Assembly (NCBI GenBank): GCA_017460955.1
Contig: JAFTZY010000044.1
Span: forward strand, 1-46,417
Origin: Oscillospiraceae bacterium
Lineage (GTDB): Bacteria > Bacillota > Clostridia > Oscillospirales > Ruminococcaceae
Reading direction: 5' to 3'
DNA: 46,417 nt
Shown here piece after piece: positions 14,146-22,928 of this stretch (positions are counted from its first letter, which is position 1; each line of letters opens with the position of its first letter). The position numbers were made by a program, and so were the translations under genes. The notes beneath the pieces are model-generated. The model was not told where the DNA came from. It saw only the letters and a list, made by a program, of their open reading frames with translations, and ran no database searches.

Positions 14146-16248
14146 TCATTCGCCGTGCAGCATCGCAAACAGGAGACGGCGGACCATCGTCAGGTCAATG
14201 ACGTTCACCCGTGCATCCCCGGATACATCCGCAGCTGCATACTCCTTCGGCGTCATCGGCGCTGCGCCGACCAGATACCGCTGGAGATGGATCACATCGC
14301 GCAGCCCAAGCTCACCGTCCCCGTCCAGATCGCCGGGTACTGTGGGCGCTTCAGTCGGTTCGTCCGTGGGAGCCTCGGTCGGTTCGTCCGTGGGTTCCTC
14401 GGTAGGCTCATCGGTCGGAGCCTCAGTCGGTTCATCGGTCGGAGCCTCAGTCGGTTCATCGGTCGGTGCCTCGGTGGGTTCCTCAGTCGGCTCATCAGTC
14501 GGAGCCTCGGTGGGTTCCTCAGTCGGCTCATCAGTCGGAGCCTCGGTGGGTTCCTCAGTCGGCTCATCAGTCGGAGCCTCGGTCGGTTCATCAGTCGGCG
14601 CATCCGTAGGAGCTTCGGTGGGAGCCTCAGTCGGTGCCTCGGTGGGAGCCTCAGTCGGTGCCTCCGTGGGAGCCTCGGTCGGTTCGTCCGTCGGTGCCTC
14701 CGTGGGAGCCTCGGTCGGTTCGTCCGTCGGTGCCTCCGTGGGAGCCTCTGTCGGTTCGTCAGTCGGCGCCTCGGTGGGAGCCTCGGTCGGTTCATCCGTC
14801 GGTGCCTCCGTGGGAGCTTCGGTCGGCGCCTCTGTGGGCTCTTCGGTCGGTTCCTCAGTCGGCGCCTCTGTGGGTTCGTCAGTCGGTTCCTCGGTCGGCA
14901 GCGAGATCAGGCTGCTGACATCGTAGGTGTAAACGGTCACTTCGGTGGAGGGCTTTTCGGACAGCATGTAGTACATCACGCCGTCCTCCACATACATGCC
15001 GTAGATCTTGCCGATCGCCTTCTGCTCCTGCGTCAGGTCGAACAGCCAGATGCTTCCGCCGTCCTTCCACGCATAGACCGATGTCGGCGAGGTGAAGAAC
15101 AGCGTATCGCCCTCGGCGCTGACCACGGTGTAATTGCTCGTGGTGAAGATGGACGAGGGACGTGCGGTGTAGCCCCAGTAATCATCCGTGCGGGTGTTGA
15201 AGCTCTTGGTCATGGCGGCGGTGAAATCATCCCCGATCCCGCACTTGACGAACCACGAGGTCCGCAGGTTCTGGTCACTGACAAGCGATGCGGTCCATGC
15301 ATCCTCATAATAGGGGATCACCGAGATCGTATGCTGCCAGAAGGCATCCTCATACGCCGTGCCGATGTTCAGTGCCGAAACCGGCGTGCCGCAGGCCAGC
15401 TGCCAGTCCGTACCGGTATGGCCCGTGTCCTCAAGCTGTGCGGTCGTTGCCAGGAAATTGGCATGGGAGGCCATCCCGGCATGCTGCTGATAGCTGTCAT
15501 CCCATGTCACATCGACATAGTACCATGCGTCATCGAGCTGCACAGCATTCCATGCATGCCCCATGCTGTCGCTGGTGATCATGATCGCTTCCACGCCGAC
15601 CCGGTGCAAAAGCACCGTATACAGCCAGGCATAGCCCTCGCAGACGGCCTTGTCACGCAGCAGCATGCCATATGCCGTATGCCGCAGTGCCTGCTCGTCA
15701 CTGTCGGTATAGCTGGTGTAATCGTAATTGTAATGCACAGCCATGTACTCATGGAGGTACAGGGCCTTCTCGGTATCCGTCCAGTCGCTGTGAACGCCCG
15801 CTGTGATCGCATCGAGCTGCGCGATCGTATCCGCATACGTCTGCTCGTAATCCTCCGTGACCAGATACGCGATCTGGATGCCGCCGACGCAGCCGAGCTT
15901 CTTGCGGCTCACGGTCGTCCACATGGTGTTTTTCACCGCCAGGATGCCCGCATCCCAGCCGCCGACCACGGCCTGATAAATGGAGAATACGTCCGAACGC
16001 TGGGACTGTGCAATATCCGGCATATCATCGCCGTCGAGCGTGACCGACGTGCGGTGGGCGGCCAGTCCGTCATAGATCGCACCGGCGATCTGTGCAGTCT
16101 CGGCCTCGGTGAAATCACCGACGGCACCCAAGGACGAAAAATCCGGGCGCGTCCCGGCCTGCGCCTGCATCCCTGCGGGCATCTGCAGCAGTGCCATCGC
16201 TGCTGCCAGCACACCGGCTGTCAGCCGTTTCCAATTCTTTCTCATCAT
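14146..16248 (-). CDS. Secreted transglutaminase-like protein with Pro/Thr linker and dockerin
   Basis: A 700-aa exported protein. The signal peptide covers residues 1-30. A transglutaminase-like (papain-fold) domain lies at about 160-260 with a complete triad: Cys203 (AVCEGYAWLY), His231 (GHAWNAVQ) and Asp246 (YYVDVTW). It may be a protease or a cross-linker. Next is a region without a clear family, then about 185 residues of TDEPTEAPTEEP-type repeats, and a C-terminal dockerin (639-700) with two calcium loops, GDLDGDGELG and DVSGDARVNV. The dockerin should dock it on a cohesin carried elsewhere. It is a single gene with its own promoter and terminator. Confidence 0.87.
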   Translation of the reverse strand: MMRKNWKRLTAGVLAAAMALLQMPAGMQAQAGTRPDFSSLGAVGDFTEAETAQIAGAIYDGLAAHRTSVTLDGDDMPDIAQSQRSDVFSIYQAVVGGWDAGILAVKNTMWTTVSRKKLGCVGGIQIAYLVTEDYEQTYADTIAQLDAITAGVHSDWTDTEKALYLHEYMAVHYNYDYTSYTDSDEQALRHTAYGMLLRDKAVCEGYAWLYTVLLHRVGVEAIMITSDSMGHAWNAVQLDDAWYYVDVTWDDSYQQHAGMASHANFLATTAQLEDTGHTGTDWQLACGTPVSALNIGTAYEDAFWQHTISVIPYYEDAWTASLVSDQNLRTSWFVKCGIGDDFTAAMTKSFNTRTDDYWGYTARPSSIFTTSNYTVVSAEGDTLFFTSPTSVYAWKDGGSIWLFDLTQEQKAIGKIYGMYVEDGVMYYMLSEKPSTEVTVYTYDVSSLISLPTEEPTDEPTEAPTEEPTEEPTEAPTEAPTEAPTDEPTEAPTEAPTDEPTEAPTEAPTDEPTEAPTEAPTDEPTEAPTEAPTEAPTEAPTEAPTEAPTDAPTDEPTEAPTDEPTEEPTEAPTDEPTEEPTEAPTDEPTEEPTEAPTDEPTEAPTDEPTEAPTDEPTEEPTDEPTEAPTDEPTEAPTVPGDLDGDGELGLRDVIHLQRYLVGAAPMTPKEYAAADVSGDARVNVIDLTMVRRLLFAMLHGE
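14341..14898 (-). repeat. Coding minisatellite for a Thr-Glu-Pro-Thr linker
   Basis: About 45 tandem 12-bp units encode TDEP, TEAP and TEEP in mixed order. The unit is close to GTCGGTGCCTCS on the plus strand. Near-identical higher-order blocks (for example 14471-14580) suggest growth by slippage or unequal exchange. The length is likely to vary between strains. Confidence 0.85.
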
Positions 16249-16295
16249 CCCTCACCTCTCTGTGTGTACGGGGGCTCCTACATTTCCATGGTTTT

Positions 16296-16324
16296 ATTGT
16301 AGCACTTGCGCTAAAAAAAGTCAA
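16296..16324 (-). promoter_or_regulatory. Sigma-A promoter of the transglutaminase-dockerin gene
   Basis: TTGACT (16319-16324), 17-bp spacer, TACAAT (16296-16301). AGGTGAGG precedes the ATG at 16248. Confidence 0.75.
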
Positions 16325-16656
16325 CAGCTTTTAGTAAAATCGTCGGAATGCACACAAACGGGAGGAAGATTTTGACGAATTGGATTGAAGCATTTTAAGG
16401 TTTTCGCAGGAATTGTCATAACAGGAAATGTCTGGAAAGCAGAGGGTACAAACAAAGAAGCCGCACCGGAATGGTGCAGCTTCTGTAGTGGGCTTGAACA
16501 TGTCAACACAAGGGACGCGAGCAGATTTTTGAGCAGATTTGTGCTGTGTCGAAGTACAAAATCCGCAGCAATACTTGGTGTCTTGCAAGGATTTTGTACA
16601 AAGACACGGTGCAAAGATGCCAAAAAGCTGTCGCGGCATCTTGTGAAGACAGGTTC
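16325..16656. other. Intergenic region: terminator plus structured repeat
   Basis: The gene-free stretch between the transglutaminase-dockerin promoter and mscL. It holds the mscL terminator hairpin at 16450-16483 and the second copy of the dispersed repeat at 16505-16659. From 16325 to 16450 I see nothing specific. Confidence 0.5.
16450..16483 (-). terminator. Terminator downstream of mscL
   Basis: GAAGCTGCACCATT pairs imperfectly with CCGGTGCGGCTTC and is followed on the minus strand by TTTGTTTG. It is 170 bp from the mscL stop because the repeat lies between them, as if the repeat had inserted between gene and terminator. Confidence 0.7.
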
Positions 16657-16659
16657 TTA
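16505..16659. repeat. Dispersed structured repeat, copy 2 (short form)
   Basis: A 155-bp match, in reverse orientation, to 2960-3217 without its two 54-bp blocks. CTGTGTC + GTACAAAATCC (16544-16564) pairs with GGATTTTGTAC + GACACGG (16589-16609). A second hairpin pairs AAGATGCC (16614-16621) with GGCATCTT (16635-16642). GAGCAGATT occurs twice near 16520-16540. It begins on the mscL stop codon itself (TAAGAACCTG on the minus strand) and ends before the mscL terminator. Confidence 0.85.
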
Positions 16660-17136
16660 CTTCTTCTCGTTGTTCTCCTTGAGCAGGTCGCGGATCTCTG
16701 TCAGAAGGAGCTCCTCCTTGGTGGGCTCCGGCGGAGCTTCCTCAGCCTCCTCTTCCTTCTTCTTGCCCAGGGTCAGGGCCTTGTTGGTGGCCTTGATGAT
16801 GAGGAACAGGATGAAGGCGATGATCAGGAAATTGACAACAGCGGAGATGAACGCACCGTAGGTGAATTCCACGCCGCCCACACTCCAGGAGCCTGCGGAG
16901 ACGATGATCTGTCCGGTCTCCGGATCCTTCTGTGCGCCGCCGGTCACAAGCCCGATGAGCGGATTGATGAAGCTGTCGGTCAGTGCGGTCACGATGTTAC
17001 CGAACGCAGCACCGATGATGACACCGACTGCCATATCCACCACATTGCCCTTGAGTGCGAATTCCTTGAATTCCTTCAGAAAACCGCCTGCTTTTTCTGC
17101 TGCAGCGCCTGCTACATTTTTTTCTTCGTTTGCCAT
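16657..17136 (-). CDS. mscL: Large-conductance mechanosensitive channel
   Basis: Opens under membrane tension to release solutes on osmotic downshock. The product is 159 aa. Two membrane helices are seen: the first in VVDMAVGVIIGAAFGNIV with the family signature, the second in FISAVVNFLIIAFILFLIIK. The cytoplasmic tail is long and charged (KKKEEEAEEAPPEPTKEELL) and ends with the C-terminal helix LLTEIRDLL. AGGAGG precedes the ATG. It follows the zinc-ribbon gene by 85 bp and may be co-transcribed with it. Its stop codon coincides with the edge of the dispersed repeat. Confidence 0.96.
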   Translation of the reverse strand: MANEEKNVAGAAAEKAGGFLKEFKEFALKGNVVDMAVGVIIGAAFGNIVTALTDSFINPLIGLVTGGAQKDPETGQIIVSAGSWSVGGVEFTYGAFISAVVNFLIIAFILFLIIKATNKALTLGKKKEEEAEEAPPEPTKEELLLTEIRDLLKENNEKK

Positions 17137-17221
17137 AGTTACCTCCTGTAATTTTTGGTTCCTGCCGCACAGGCGGCATGATTTTTGATCAAAGCAGGAA
17201 AAATCTGCTTGTATCCGTGGT

Positions 17222-18901
17222 TTATGAGAGCGAATCGAGGATCGCCTGTGCCTCGGCTGCGGCCTGATTATCCTCTAAGAGCGCCTGTGCGGCACCGCCG
17301 AACTGCGGATCATCCGAGATGGCATTGAGGTCAATATCCAGATCTGCCGACTGCATCGAGCGCACGGACTTCTTCTTGCCCGTGCGGTTCATGGCCGCAA
17401 GCTGCTGCGTGAGTTGGTCATCCGAGAGCGTCCCGATATCGCCGATGCCCTGCATGCCGCTTGCGCGGCGATTGGGCTTGTCATCGAAGAACTCATCCGG
17501 GGAGATGATCTTCGGGGACGGCTTTTTCGGCGCATCCTTGACCTTGGTCTTTTTGGGAGCCGGGGTTTTTTCCTCCTTGGGGGCAACGGCCTTGGGTGCC
17601 GACGTCTTGCGCGTTGCAGACTCGGTCTTTTTCGGCTTCTCCTTGGGTGCGGCAGCGGGCTTTGCGGGCGCGGGCTTTTCCTCGGCCACGCTCGTGATCT
17701 CGCTTGCGGAGACGCTGATCGAGAAGGTTGCCGCTGCGGGCGTTGCACCGCTCGTCATCGTGTAGGCCTTGGGCGCATCGCTGAAAATGGACTCGAGGAG
17801 CTGCTGCTCATCAGGAACATCCGGCTGCCCGTCCTGTGCGGGCTCCTCCATCAGGGATTCCGCACTGACAAGCTCATCGGCGGACGCTTCAAAGGTCCCC
17901 TGCACCGGCTGATCCGGATATGCCGTTTCCTGCACCGCCTCGGGCTGCGCATAGGCAGGCTCGGGCTGCGCATAGGCGGGCTCCGGCTGTACATATCCCT
18001 GCGGCTGCACAGCGGGCTGCTGGTAAGCGGGCTCCGGCTGTGCATACGCCGGCTGTGCGGGCTCCGGGTACGCATCGGCGGGGCGGTAATCCACCACATC
18101 CTGCACGGGCTCCTGCATACCGATGGCCATGGGACCGGACGGCTGGCCCATCATGGGCATGCCCATCATCTGGGGCATCCCGTAGGTCTGCACGGGCACC
18201 ATGGTATACATCGGATTGCCGTAGGCGTCATAGCCCATGAGCTGCGGCATCATCTGCATATAGATCGGGTTCCCGGCCGGGTCATAGCCCATGAACTGGG
18301 GCATCCCCATCTGCATGGGCATGCCCATCATCTGGGGCATTCCCTGCATCATACCGCCGGGCATTCCGGGCTCCTCAGCGGGCATCTGCATCTGCGGCAT
18401 GCCCATCATGCCCATCTGCTGCATGGCGGGGTTCATCATATTCATCTGGGGATTCATCATCCCCTGCATCATGCCCATCTGCGGATTCATGCCGCCCTGC
18501 ATGCCCCCCATCTGGGGCATCACGGTCTGCTGCATGGCAGGATTCGGCATGGCCTGCTGCATCCCCGGCTGTACCTGGGGCTGGGGCTGTACCTGCGGCT
18601 GGACCTGCGGCTGTATATTCGGCGCGGGCATGGGACCGGCCTGCTTGGGTGCCGGGCCTTTCGGGACCGGCGGCGGCGGGACGGGCTTCGGCGCAGGCGG
18701 CGGCACAGGCTTTGTCTTCTGTGCCTGCTGCGACCTCTGTTCCTTCTGGGCTGCGGCATATTCATCCGCGCGTGAGGTGCCCGTTTTCCCAGACTTTGCG
18801 AAGAAGCCCTTGGGCTTGGCAGAATCCAGTGCAAAGCCGCACATGACACAGAAGGACAGCTTTTCCTGTTCGAGCTTCGCGCCGCAATTCGGACAAATCA
18901 C
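17222..18901 (-). CDS. Zinc-ribbon protein with a Met/Gln/Pro-rich disordered body
   Basis: Function unknown. The product is 559 aa from the chosen GTG. The first 30 residues are a zinc ribbon (MICPNCGAKL then FCVMCG, two Cys pairs). Then follow a Lys/Pro-rich stretch, about 200 residues very rich in Met, Gln, Pro and Gly (for example MNPQMGMMQGMMNPQMN), a Tyr/Pro/Gln part with repeats of YAQPEPA, a Lys/Ala/Pro part, and a more ordered acidic C-terminus (LSDDQLTQQLAAMNRTG). GTG 18901 is preferred over ATG 18937 because GAAGGAAGG lies 9 nt upstream and zinc-ribbon proteins commonly begin M-x-CPNCG. No membrane segment or signal peptide, so cytoplasmic. The low complexity could point to scaffolding or condensate formation, which is inference. 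Confidence 0.8.
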   Translation of the reverse strand: MICPNCGAKLEQEKLSFCVMCGFALDSAKPKGFFAKSGKTGTSRADEYAAAQKEQRSQQAQKTKPVPPPAPKPVPPPPVPKGPAPKQAGPMPAPNIQPQVQPQVQPQPQVQPGMQQAMPNPAMQQTVMPQMGGMQGGMNPQMGMMQGMMNPQMNMMNPAMQQMGMMGMPQMQMPAEEPGMPGGMMQGMPQMMGMPMQMGMPQFMGYDPAGNPIYMQMMPQLMGYDAYGNPMYTMVPVQTYGMPQMMGMPMMGQPSGPMAIGMQEPVQDVVDYRPADAYPEPAQPAYAQPEPAYQQPAVQPQGYVQPEPAYAQPEPAYAQPEAVQETAYPDQPVQGTFEASADELVSAESLMEEPAQDGQPDVPDEQQLLESIFSDAPKAYTMTSGATPAAATFSISVSASEITSVAEEKPAPAKPAAAPKEKPKKTESATRKTSAPKAVAPKEEKTPAPKKTKVKDAPKKPSPKIISPDEFFDDKPNRRASGMQGIGDIGTLSDDQLTQQLAAMNRTGKKKSVRSMQSADLDIDLNAISDDPQFGGAAQALLEDNQAAAEAQAILDSLS

Positions 18902-18989
18902 ATCGATCACCCTTCCTTCCCTGACTGACTTTGACATTTCGATTTCTGCACCCTCCCCGGGCCATGCATGCCGGGAAGGCTCTTATCCT

Positions 18990-19018
18990 ATTATACCACA
19001 GCTTTGCAGAAATGGCAA
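18990..19018 (-). promoter_or_regulatory. Sigma-A promoter of the zinc-ribbon gene
   Basis: TTGCCA (19013-19018), 17-bp spacer, TATAAT (18990-18995) with the same GTGG context before the -10 as the VanY promoter. Confidence 0.78.
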
Positions 19019-19082
19019 GATGTTTTTCAGTTTTGTACGAATCCGTTTAGAAAGGGGGTCCGGATTTGTTGATATTGTACAA

Positions 19083-20228
19083 TTATTCCGATGCATCCGC
19101 CGGAGCGTCCGCTTCCGTAGACAATGCCTCCGCGGGGGTATCCTCCGGAGAGTCTGCATCCGGTGCTATATCCGAATCCGCATCGCCTTCGGGCTGTTCC
19201 GCGGGGGCGGCATCGGCCTCGGGCGCATTTTTCAGTGCATCGGGATTCTCAAATGTCACGATAAATCCGTCCGCATTGTTGCCGGAAACGGTATAGGGAA
19301 GGCTGCTCGGGACCGGTACCATCGTACTGTCATATTCTGCATCCATCTTGTAGGAATACACCTCATAGAGCTTGCCGTCGCAGTCCGTAATGACAAGGTG
19401 CTCCCCGTCATAGGGATGCTCCTTGAGCAGATCCATATATTCCTCCAGGCACAGGTGGTTGTTCATCATATAGAAGGCATGGGGCCTGCCGACATAGCGG
19501 TAGTGCCAGGGCTCGGCCTGGATCTCGGTGACACTGGTCTTGTCATCCGGATAGCGCAGGATGAAGCCGTATTCATAGCAGTGCTCGTTGATCCACGCAT
19601 ACACACCCGTGCCGTCATAATCCGTGCCGTCGTAGAGTCCGAGATCGACGCACAGGCCGGTCTGGTGCTCGCTGTGGCCGGGCGCTGCGACGAGCTCCGA
19701 ATAATCGAGTCCCGTGGCGGCAAGGTCGGCATCGTACAGCTCCTGCTGGCGCTCCTTGGAACGGTAGCCGCTCTGCACGACGATATTGTCATCATAGGTC
19801 GCCTCAAAGAAGGCATCGAACATGGCCGTGAGCTGCTCGGCGGTCGTACGGCGGACCATCACCTCGGAATCGCGCACGCCGTAGCTGTGGCTGTCATGCT
19901 CGGTCTTGACATCGTACAGGCTCACGAGGTCACCGTCGCCGCCCTGGTAGCCGTACACGCTGTTGACGAGGATCATATCCCCGCTGAACACCTCGGAATT
20001 GGGCTCCTCCTCGCTGTCAAAGATCACCTGGTCCTCGGGGACTGTCTCCTCGACGGTCTCCTCCTCCTGGGGCTGTGCCACCTGGTAGGTGGAGTTCTGG
20101 TCGATCTTGCTGCCGTTTTGCGCCACATAATAGCATCCGTAGCCGATACCGCCCACCAGTGCCAGTGTCAGGATGACATCGAGCACTCTGCCGGCACCGC
20201 TGCTTTTCTCATTCTTCTTTTTGCTCAT
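19083..20228 (-). CDS. VanY-type D-alanyl-D-alanine carboxypeptidase
   Basis: Trims the terminal D-Ala of peptidoglycan stem peptides outside the cell. The product is 381 aa. An N-terminal membrane anchor (VILTLALVGGIGYGCYYVA) is followed by an acidic linker, and the M15B domain at about 90-285 has all metal and catalytic motifs: SGYRSKERQQ, GHSEHQTGLCVDL and EPWHYRYVG. An extra C-terminal domain and a Glu/Asp/Ala/Pro-rich tail follow. Chromosomal VanY-like enzymes are usually housekeeping; no vanHAX or vanRS genes are seen, so this is not evidence for vancomycin resistance. Confidence 0.9.
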   Translation of the reverse strand: MSKKKNEKSSGAGRVLDVILTLALVGGIGYGCYYVAQNGSKIDQNSTYQVAQPQEEETVEETVPEDQVIFDSEEEPNSEVFSGDMILVNSVYGYQGGDGDLVSLYDVKTEHDSHSYGVRDSEVMVRRTTAEQLTAMFDAFFEATYDDNIVVQSGYRSKERQQELYDADLAATGLDYSELVAAPGHSEHQTGLCVDLGLYDGTDYDGTGVYAWINEHCYEYGFILRYPDDKTSVTEIQAEPWHYRYVGRPHAFYMMNNHLCLEEYMDLLKEHPYDGEHLVITDCDGKLYEVYSYKMDAEYDSTMVPVPSSLPYTVSGNNADGFIVTFENPDALKNAPEADAAPAEQPEGDADSDIAPDADSPEDTPAEALSTEADAPADASE

Positions 20229-20318
20229 GGTTCACACTCCGTTTCTGTTCTACGCGGGATCGCACCGCTGTCCACAAAATCTCCGTGCAGCCTGTCTTTC
20301 TTTTGGGGCTGCATTTCT

Positions 20319-20347
20319 ATTATACCACAATCCCCTGCAAAAGGAAA
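20319..20347 (-). promoter_or_regulatory. Extended -10 promoter of the VanY-like gene
   Basis: TGTGGTATAAT with the -10 at 20319-20324. The -35 position (20342-20347, TTTCCT) is poor, so the extended -10 probably compensates. Confidence 0.55.
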
Positions 20348-20448
20348 GGCTTTTTTTCAAATTCCCTGTCAAAAATCCGCCGCCGCTGCATAACCGCACC
20401 CACAGGGGACATACATTCCTACAGATGCAGGAAGGGATGGTGGACGCT

Positions 20449-21654
20449 ATGCATATGGTACATAGGATGGCAGCGCTCCTGCTGTGTCCGCTCTGTCTGT
20501 GCGGCTGCGCCCGGCCGATGCCGCTGACGGGGACACAGCCGCTCTCGGTGATCTGGCCGGAGCCTGCGCCGCCGCAGCCGGAAATGCTCCCGCCGCCGAC
20601 GCAGCCGGAGGTGCTCCCCGAGGTACACACCGCCGCCGTCTGGATCCCGATGATGGTGCTCTCGGACTGGATGGACGGCGGGGAGGCGGCCTTCCGGGAG
20701 CGGGCCGTGCGGGCGCTCGAGGACTGCGTATCGCTTGGCATCGGCACGGTGTACCTGCATGTGCGTGCCTACTGCGATGCCTACTATGATTCGGCGCTCT
20801 TTCCCTTAGCGGGGGACGGCAGCTTCGACCCGCTTGCCATCGTACTGGAAGGTGCGCACGCACGCGGGATCGCCGTCCATGCCTGGATCAATCCTCTGCG
20901 CGGGGATACGGCAAAGCGCACGGCCTCCCTGCCGGAGGCGTCCCTTCTGCGGCAGTGGTACGACGATCCGGGCAGCGGCTGCCTTGCCGTGGTGGACGGC
21001 AGATGCTACCTCGATCCCTCGCAGCCGGCGGTGCGGCAGCTCATCTGCGACGGCGCCGAAGAGATCTTTGAGCACTACGATGTGGACGGGCTGCATATCG
21101 ACGATTACTTCTACCCGACGACCGATCCGTCCTTTGATGCGGGGAATTTCGCCACCTCCGGGCAGACGGATCTGGGGGCATTCCGCAGGGAGAGCTGCAC
21201 GCAGCTCATCCGGCAGCTGCATGACACGGCGGCTGCCCACAGCGTTCCCTTCAGCATCAGTCCCCAGGGCAATCTGCAAACGGACTATGACACGCTCTAT
21301 GCGGATGTCTGGACCTGGTGCCGGGAGGGGCTGTGCGAGCAGATCGTCCCGCAGCTCTACTACGGCTTTGACAACGACACCTGTCCCTTTTCCGAAACGC
21401 TCCATAAGTGGGAGGAGGCCGCGGGGGACACGCCGCTCCTCATCGGGCTTGCCGCCTACAAATACGGGCAGGAGGACCCCTGGGCGGGGAGCGGTGTACA
21501 CGAGTGGATCGACGATCCGCAGGTGCTCACCCGGCAGCTCGAGCTGGTACTGGCCTCCGATGCCGCCGACGGGGTCGCCTTCTACAGCTATGCCTCCCTC
21601 GGGCTGCTCCCCGATGAAGAGCGGCAGAAAATCGCCGCCATGCTGGGCGCATAG
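20449..21654 (+). CDS. GHL10-type glycoside hydrolase-like lipoprotein
   Basis: A 401-aa predicted lipoprotein: a short signal with lipobox LCLCGC near residue 24, a Pro-rich spacer, then a (beta/alpha)8-type domain of the GHL10/DUF187 (YngK-like) family. Motifs: AVWIPMMVLSDW, VYLHVRAYCDAYYDS, GIAVHAWINPLR, YLDPSQPAVRQLICDG, DGLHIDDYFYP (likely acid residues), QLYYGFDN. These proteins are thought to act on cell-wall or other glycans, but the activity is poorly defined. The start at 20449 is the best of several close Met codons (GGTGG 5 nt upstream), and is not certain. No promoter was found in the 220-bp divergent gap. It converges on metK without a visible terminator. Confidence 0.83.
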   Translation: MHMVHRMAALLLCPLCLCGCARPMPLTGTQPLSVIWPEPAPPQPEMLPPPTQPEVLPEVHTAAVWIPMMVLSDWMDGGEAAFRERAVRALEDCVSLGIGTVYLHVRAYCDAYYDSALFPLAGDGSFDPLAIVLEGAHARGIAVHAWINPLRGDTAKRTASLPEASLLRQWYDDPGSGCLAVVDGRCYLDPSQPAVRQLICDGAEEIFEHYDVDGLHIDDYFYPTTDPSFDAGNFATSGQTDLGAFRRESCTQLIRQLHDTAAAHSVPFSISPQGNLQTDYDTLYADVWTWCREGLCEQIVPQLYYGFDNDTCPFSETLHKWEEAAGDTPLLIGLAAYKYGQEDPWAGSGVHEWIDDPQVLTRQLELVLASDAADGVAFYSYASLGLLPDEERQKIAAMLGA

Positions 21655-21666
21655 CGGCGATGTATC

Positions 21667-22836
21667 TCACTTCACGGCATCCAGGAGTGCCTGCACCTTG
21701 TCGGTGCGCTCCCATGCCACGCCGATGTCCTCCCTGCCGAAATGGCCGTAGGCAGCGACCTTGCGGTACTGCGGGCGGCGCAGGTCGAGCATCTCGATGA
21801 TGCCCTCGGGCCGCAGGTCAAAGAGCGTGGTCACGGCTTCCTCGAGCCGGTCCTCGGCCACCTTGCCGGTGCCGAAGGTATCCACACGGACGGAGACCGG
21901 ACGTGCCACGCCGATGGCGTAGGCAAGCTGGATCTCGCACTTGTCGGCAAGGCCGGCTGCGACGATGTTCTTGGCGATATAGCGGGCGGCATAGGCGGCG
22001 CTTCTGTCCACCTTCGTCGGATCCTTGCCGGAGAAGGCACCGCCGCCGTGGCGTGCATAGCCGCCGTAGGTGTCCACGATGATCTTTCTGCCGGTCAGGC
22101 CCGCATCGCCCTGCGGTCCGCCGACCACGAAGCGTCCCGTGGGATTGATGAAGTACTTGGTGTTCTCATCGACCAGCTCGCCGGGCAGGACCTTGTCGAT
22201 GACCAGCTCCCGGATGTCCTCACGGATCTGCTGGGTGGTGATGTCCCCGGCATGCTGGGTGGAGATGACCACGGTGTCCACGCGGACGGGCTTGCCGTTC
22301 TCGTCATACTCCACGGTCACCTGGGACTTGCCGTCCGGGCGCAGATAGCGCAGGGTGCCGTCCTTTCTGACCTCGGTCAGGCGCATGGAGAGCTTGTGGG
22401 CAAGCGAGATGGGCATCGGCATGAGCTCAGGGGTCTCGTTGCACGCAAAGCCGAACATCAGGCCCTGGTCACCGGCGCCGGTCTCGTGTGCGTCACCCTC
22501 ACTGTCATAGGATTCGTTGACACCCATGGCAATATCCGGGGACTGCTCATCCATGGCCACGAGCACGTTGCAGGTGTGGCCGTCAAAGCCGAACTTGGCT
22601 CTGTCATAACCGATGTCCACAACGACCTTGCGGGCAATGCCGGCGATATCCACCTTGGCCTTCGTGGAGATCTCGCCCATGAGCAGGACCATGCCCGTGG
22701 TCGTGCAGGTCTCGCAGGCCACTCTGGCCTTGGGATCCTGTGCCAGGATCGCGTCGAGGACGGCATCGGAGATCTGGTCGCAGATCTTATCCGGATGGCC
22801 TTCCGTCACGGACTCGGATGTGAATAATCTTCTCAT
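21667..22836 (-). CDS. metK: S-adenosylmethionine synthetase
   Basis: Makes SAM from methionine and ATP. The product is 389 aa, normal length. Motifs: [30 protein letters not shown], and the phosphate loop [25 protein letters not shown] precedes the ATG at 22836. Expression is controlled by a SAM-I riboswitch and terminator in its leader, so the enzyme is turned off by its own product. It has its own promoter behind the long LRR operon. Confidence 0.98.
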   Translation of the reverse strand: MRRLFTSESVTEGHPDKICDQISDAVLDAILAQDPKARVACETCTTTGMVLLMGEISTKAKVDIAGIARKVVVDIGYDRAKFGFDGHTCNVLVAMDEQSPDIAMGVNESYDSEGDAHETGAGDQGLMFGFACNETPELMPMPISLAHKLSMRLTEVRKDGTLRYLRPDGKSQVTVEYDENGKPVRVDTVVISTQHAGDITTQQIREDIRELVIDKVLPGELVDENTKYFINPTGRFVVGGPQGDAGLTGRKIIVDTYGGYARHGGGAFSGKDPTKVDRSAAYAARYIAKNIVAAGLADKCEIQLAYAIGVARPVSVRVDTFGTGKVAEDRLEEAVTTLFDLRPEGIIEMLDLRRPQYRKVAAYGHFGREDIGVAWERTDKVQALLDAVK

Positions 22837-22885
22837 AATAGCCTCCTGTAAGATATGGGATTTTGACATTTTGCGACATCCAGAG

Positions 22886-22919
22886 GCAAAGAAACGGCAT
22901 CCGGGTTCCCGGATGCCGT
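22886..22919 (-). terminator. Riboswitch-controlled terminator before metK
   Basis: ACGGCATCCGGG pairs with CCCGGATGCCGT and is followed by TTCTTTG on the minus strand. It lies just downstream of the SAM aptamer and 50 bp before the metK start, the expected expression platform. Confidence 0.88.
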
Positions 22920-22928
22920 GAAGTACTT

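Noticed and set aside
14341-14898. Regular short repeats that could be taken for a CRISPR array
   Set aside because: They are in-frame 12-bp codon repeats of a Pro/Thr linker with no spacers and no cas genes.
14089-16302. Long open frame on the plus strand, about 737 codons, opposite the transglutaminase-dockerin gene
   Set aside because: It is the shadow of a GC-rich, repeat-bearing gene: low-complexity translation, no domain, no ribosome site.
19083-20228. VanY-like gene as a vancomycin resistance marker
   Set aside because: No vanA/vanH/vanX or van two-component genes; the enzyme fits ordinary wall trimming.
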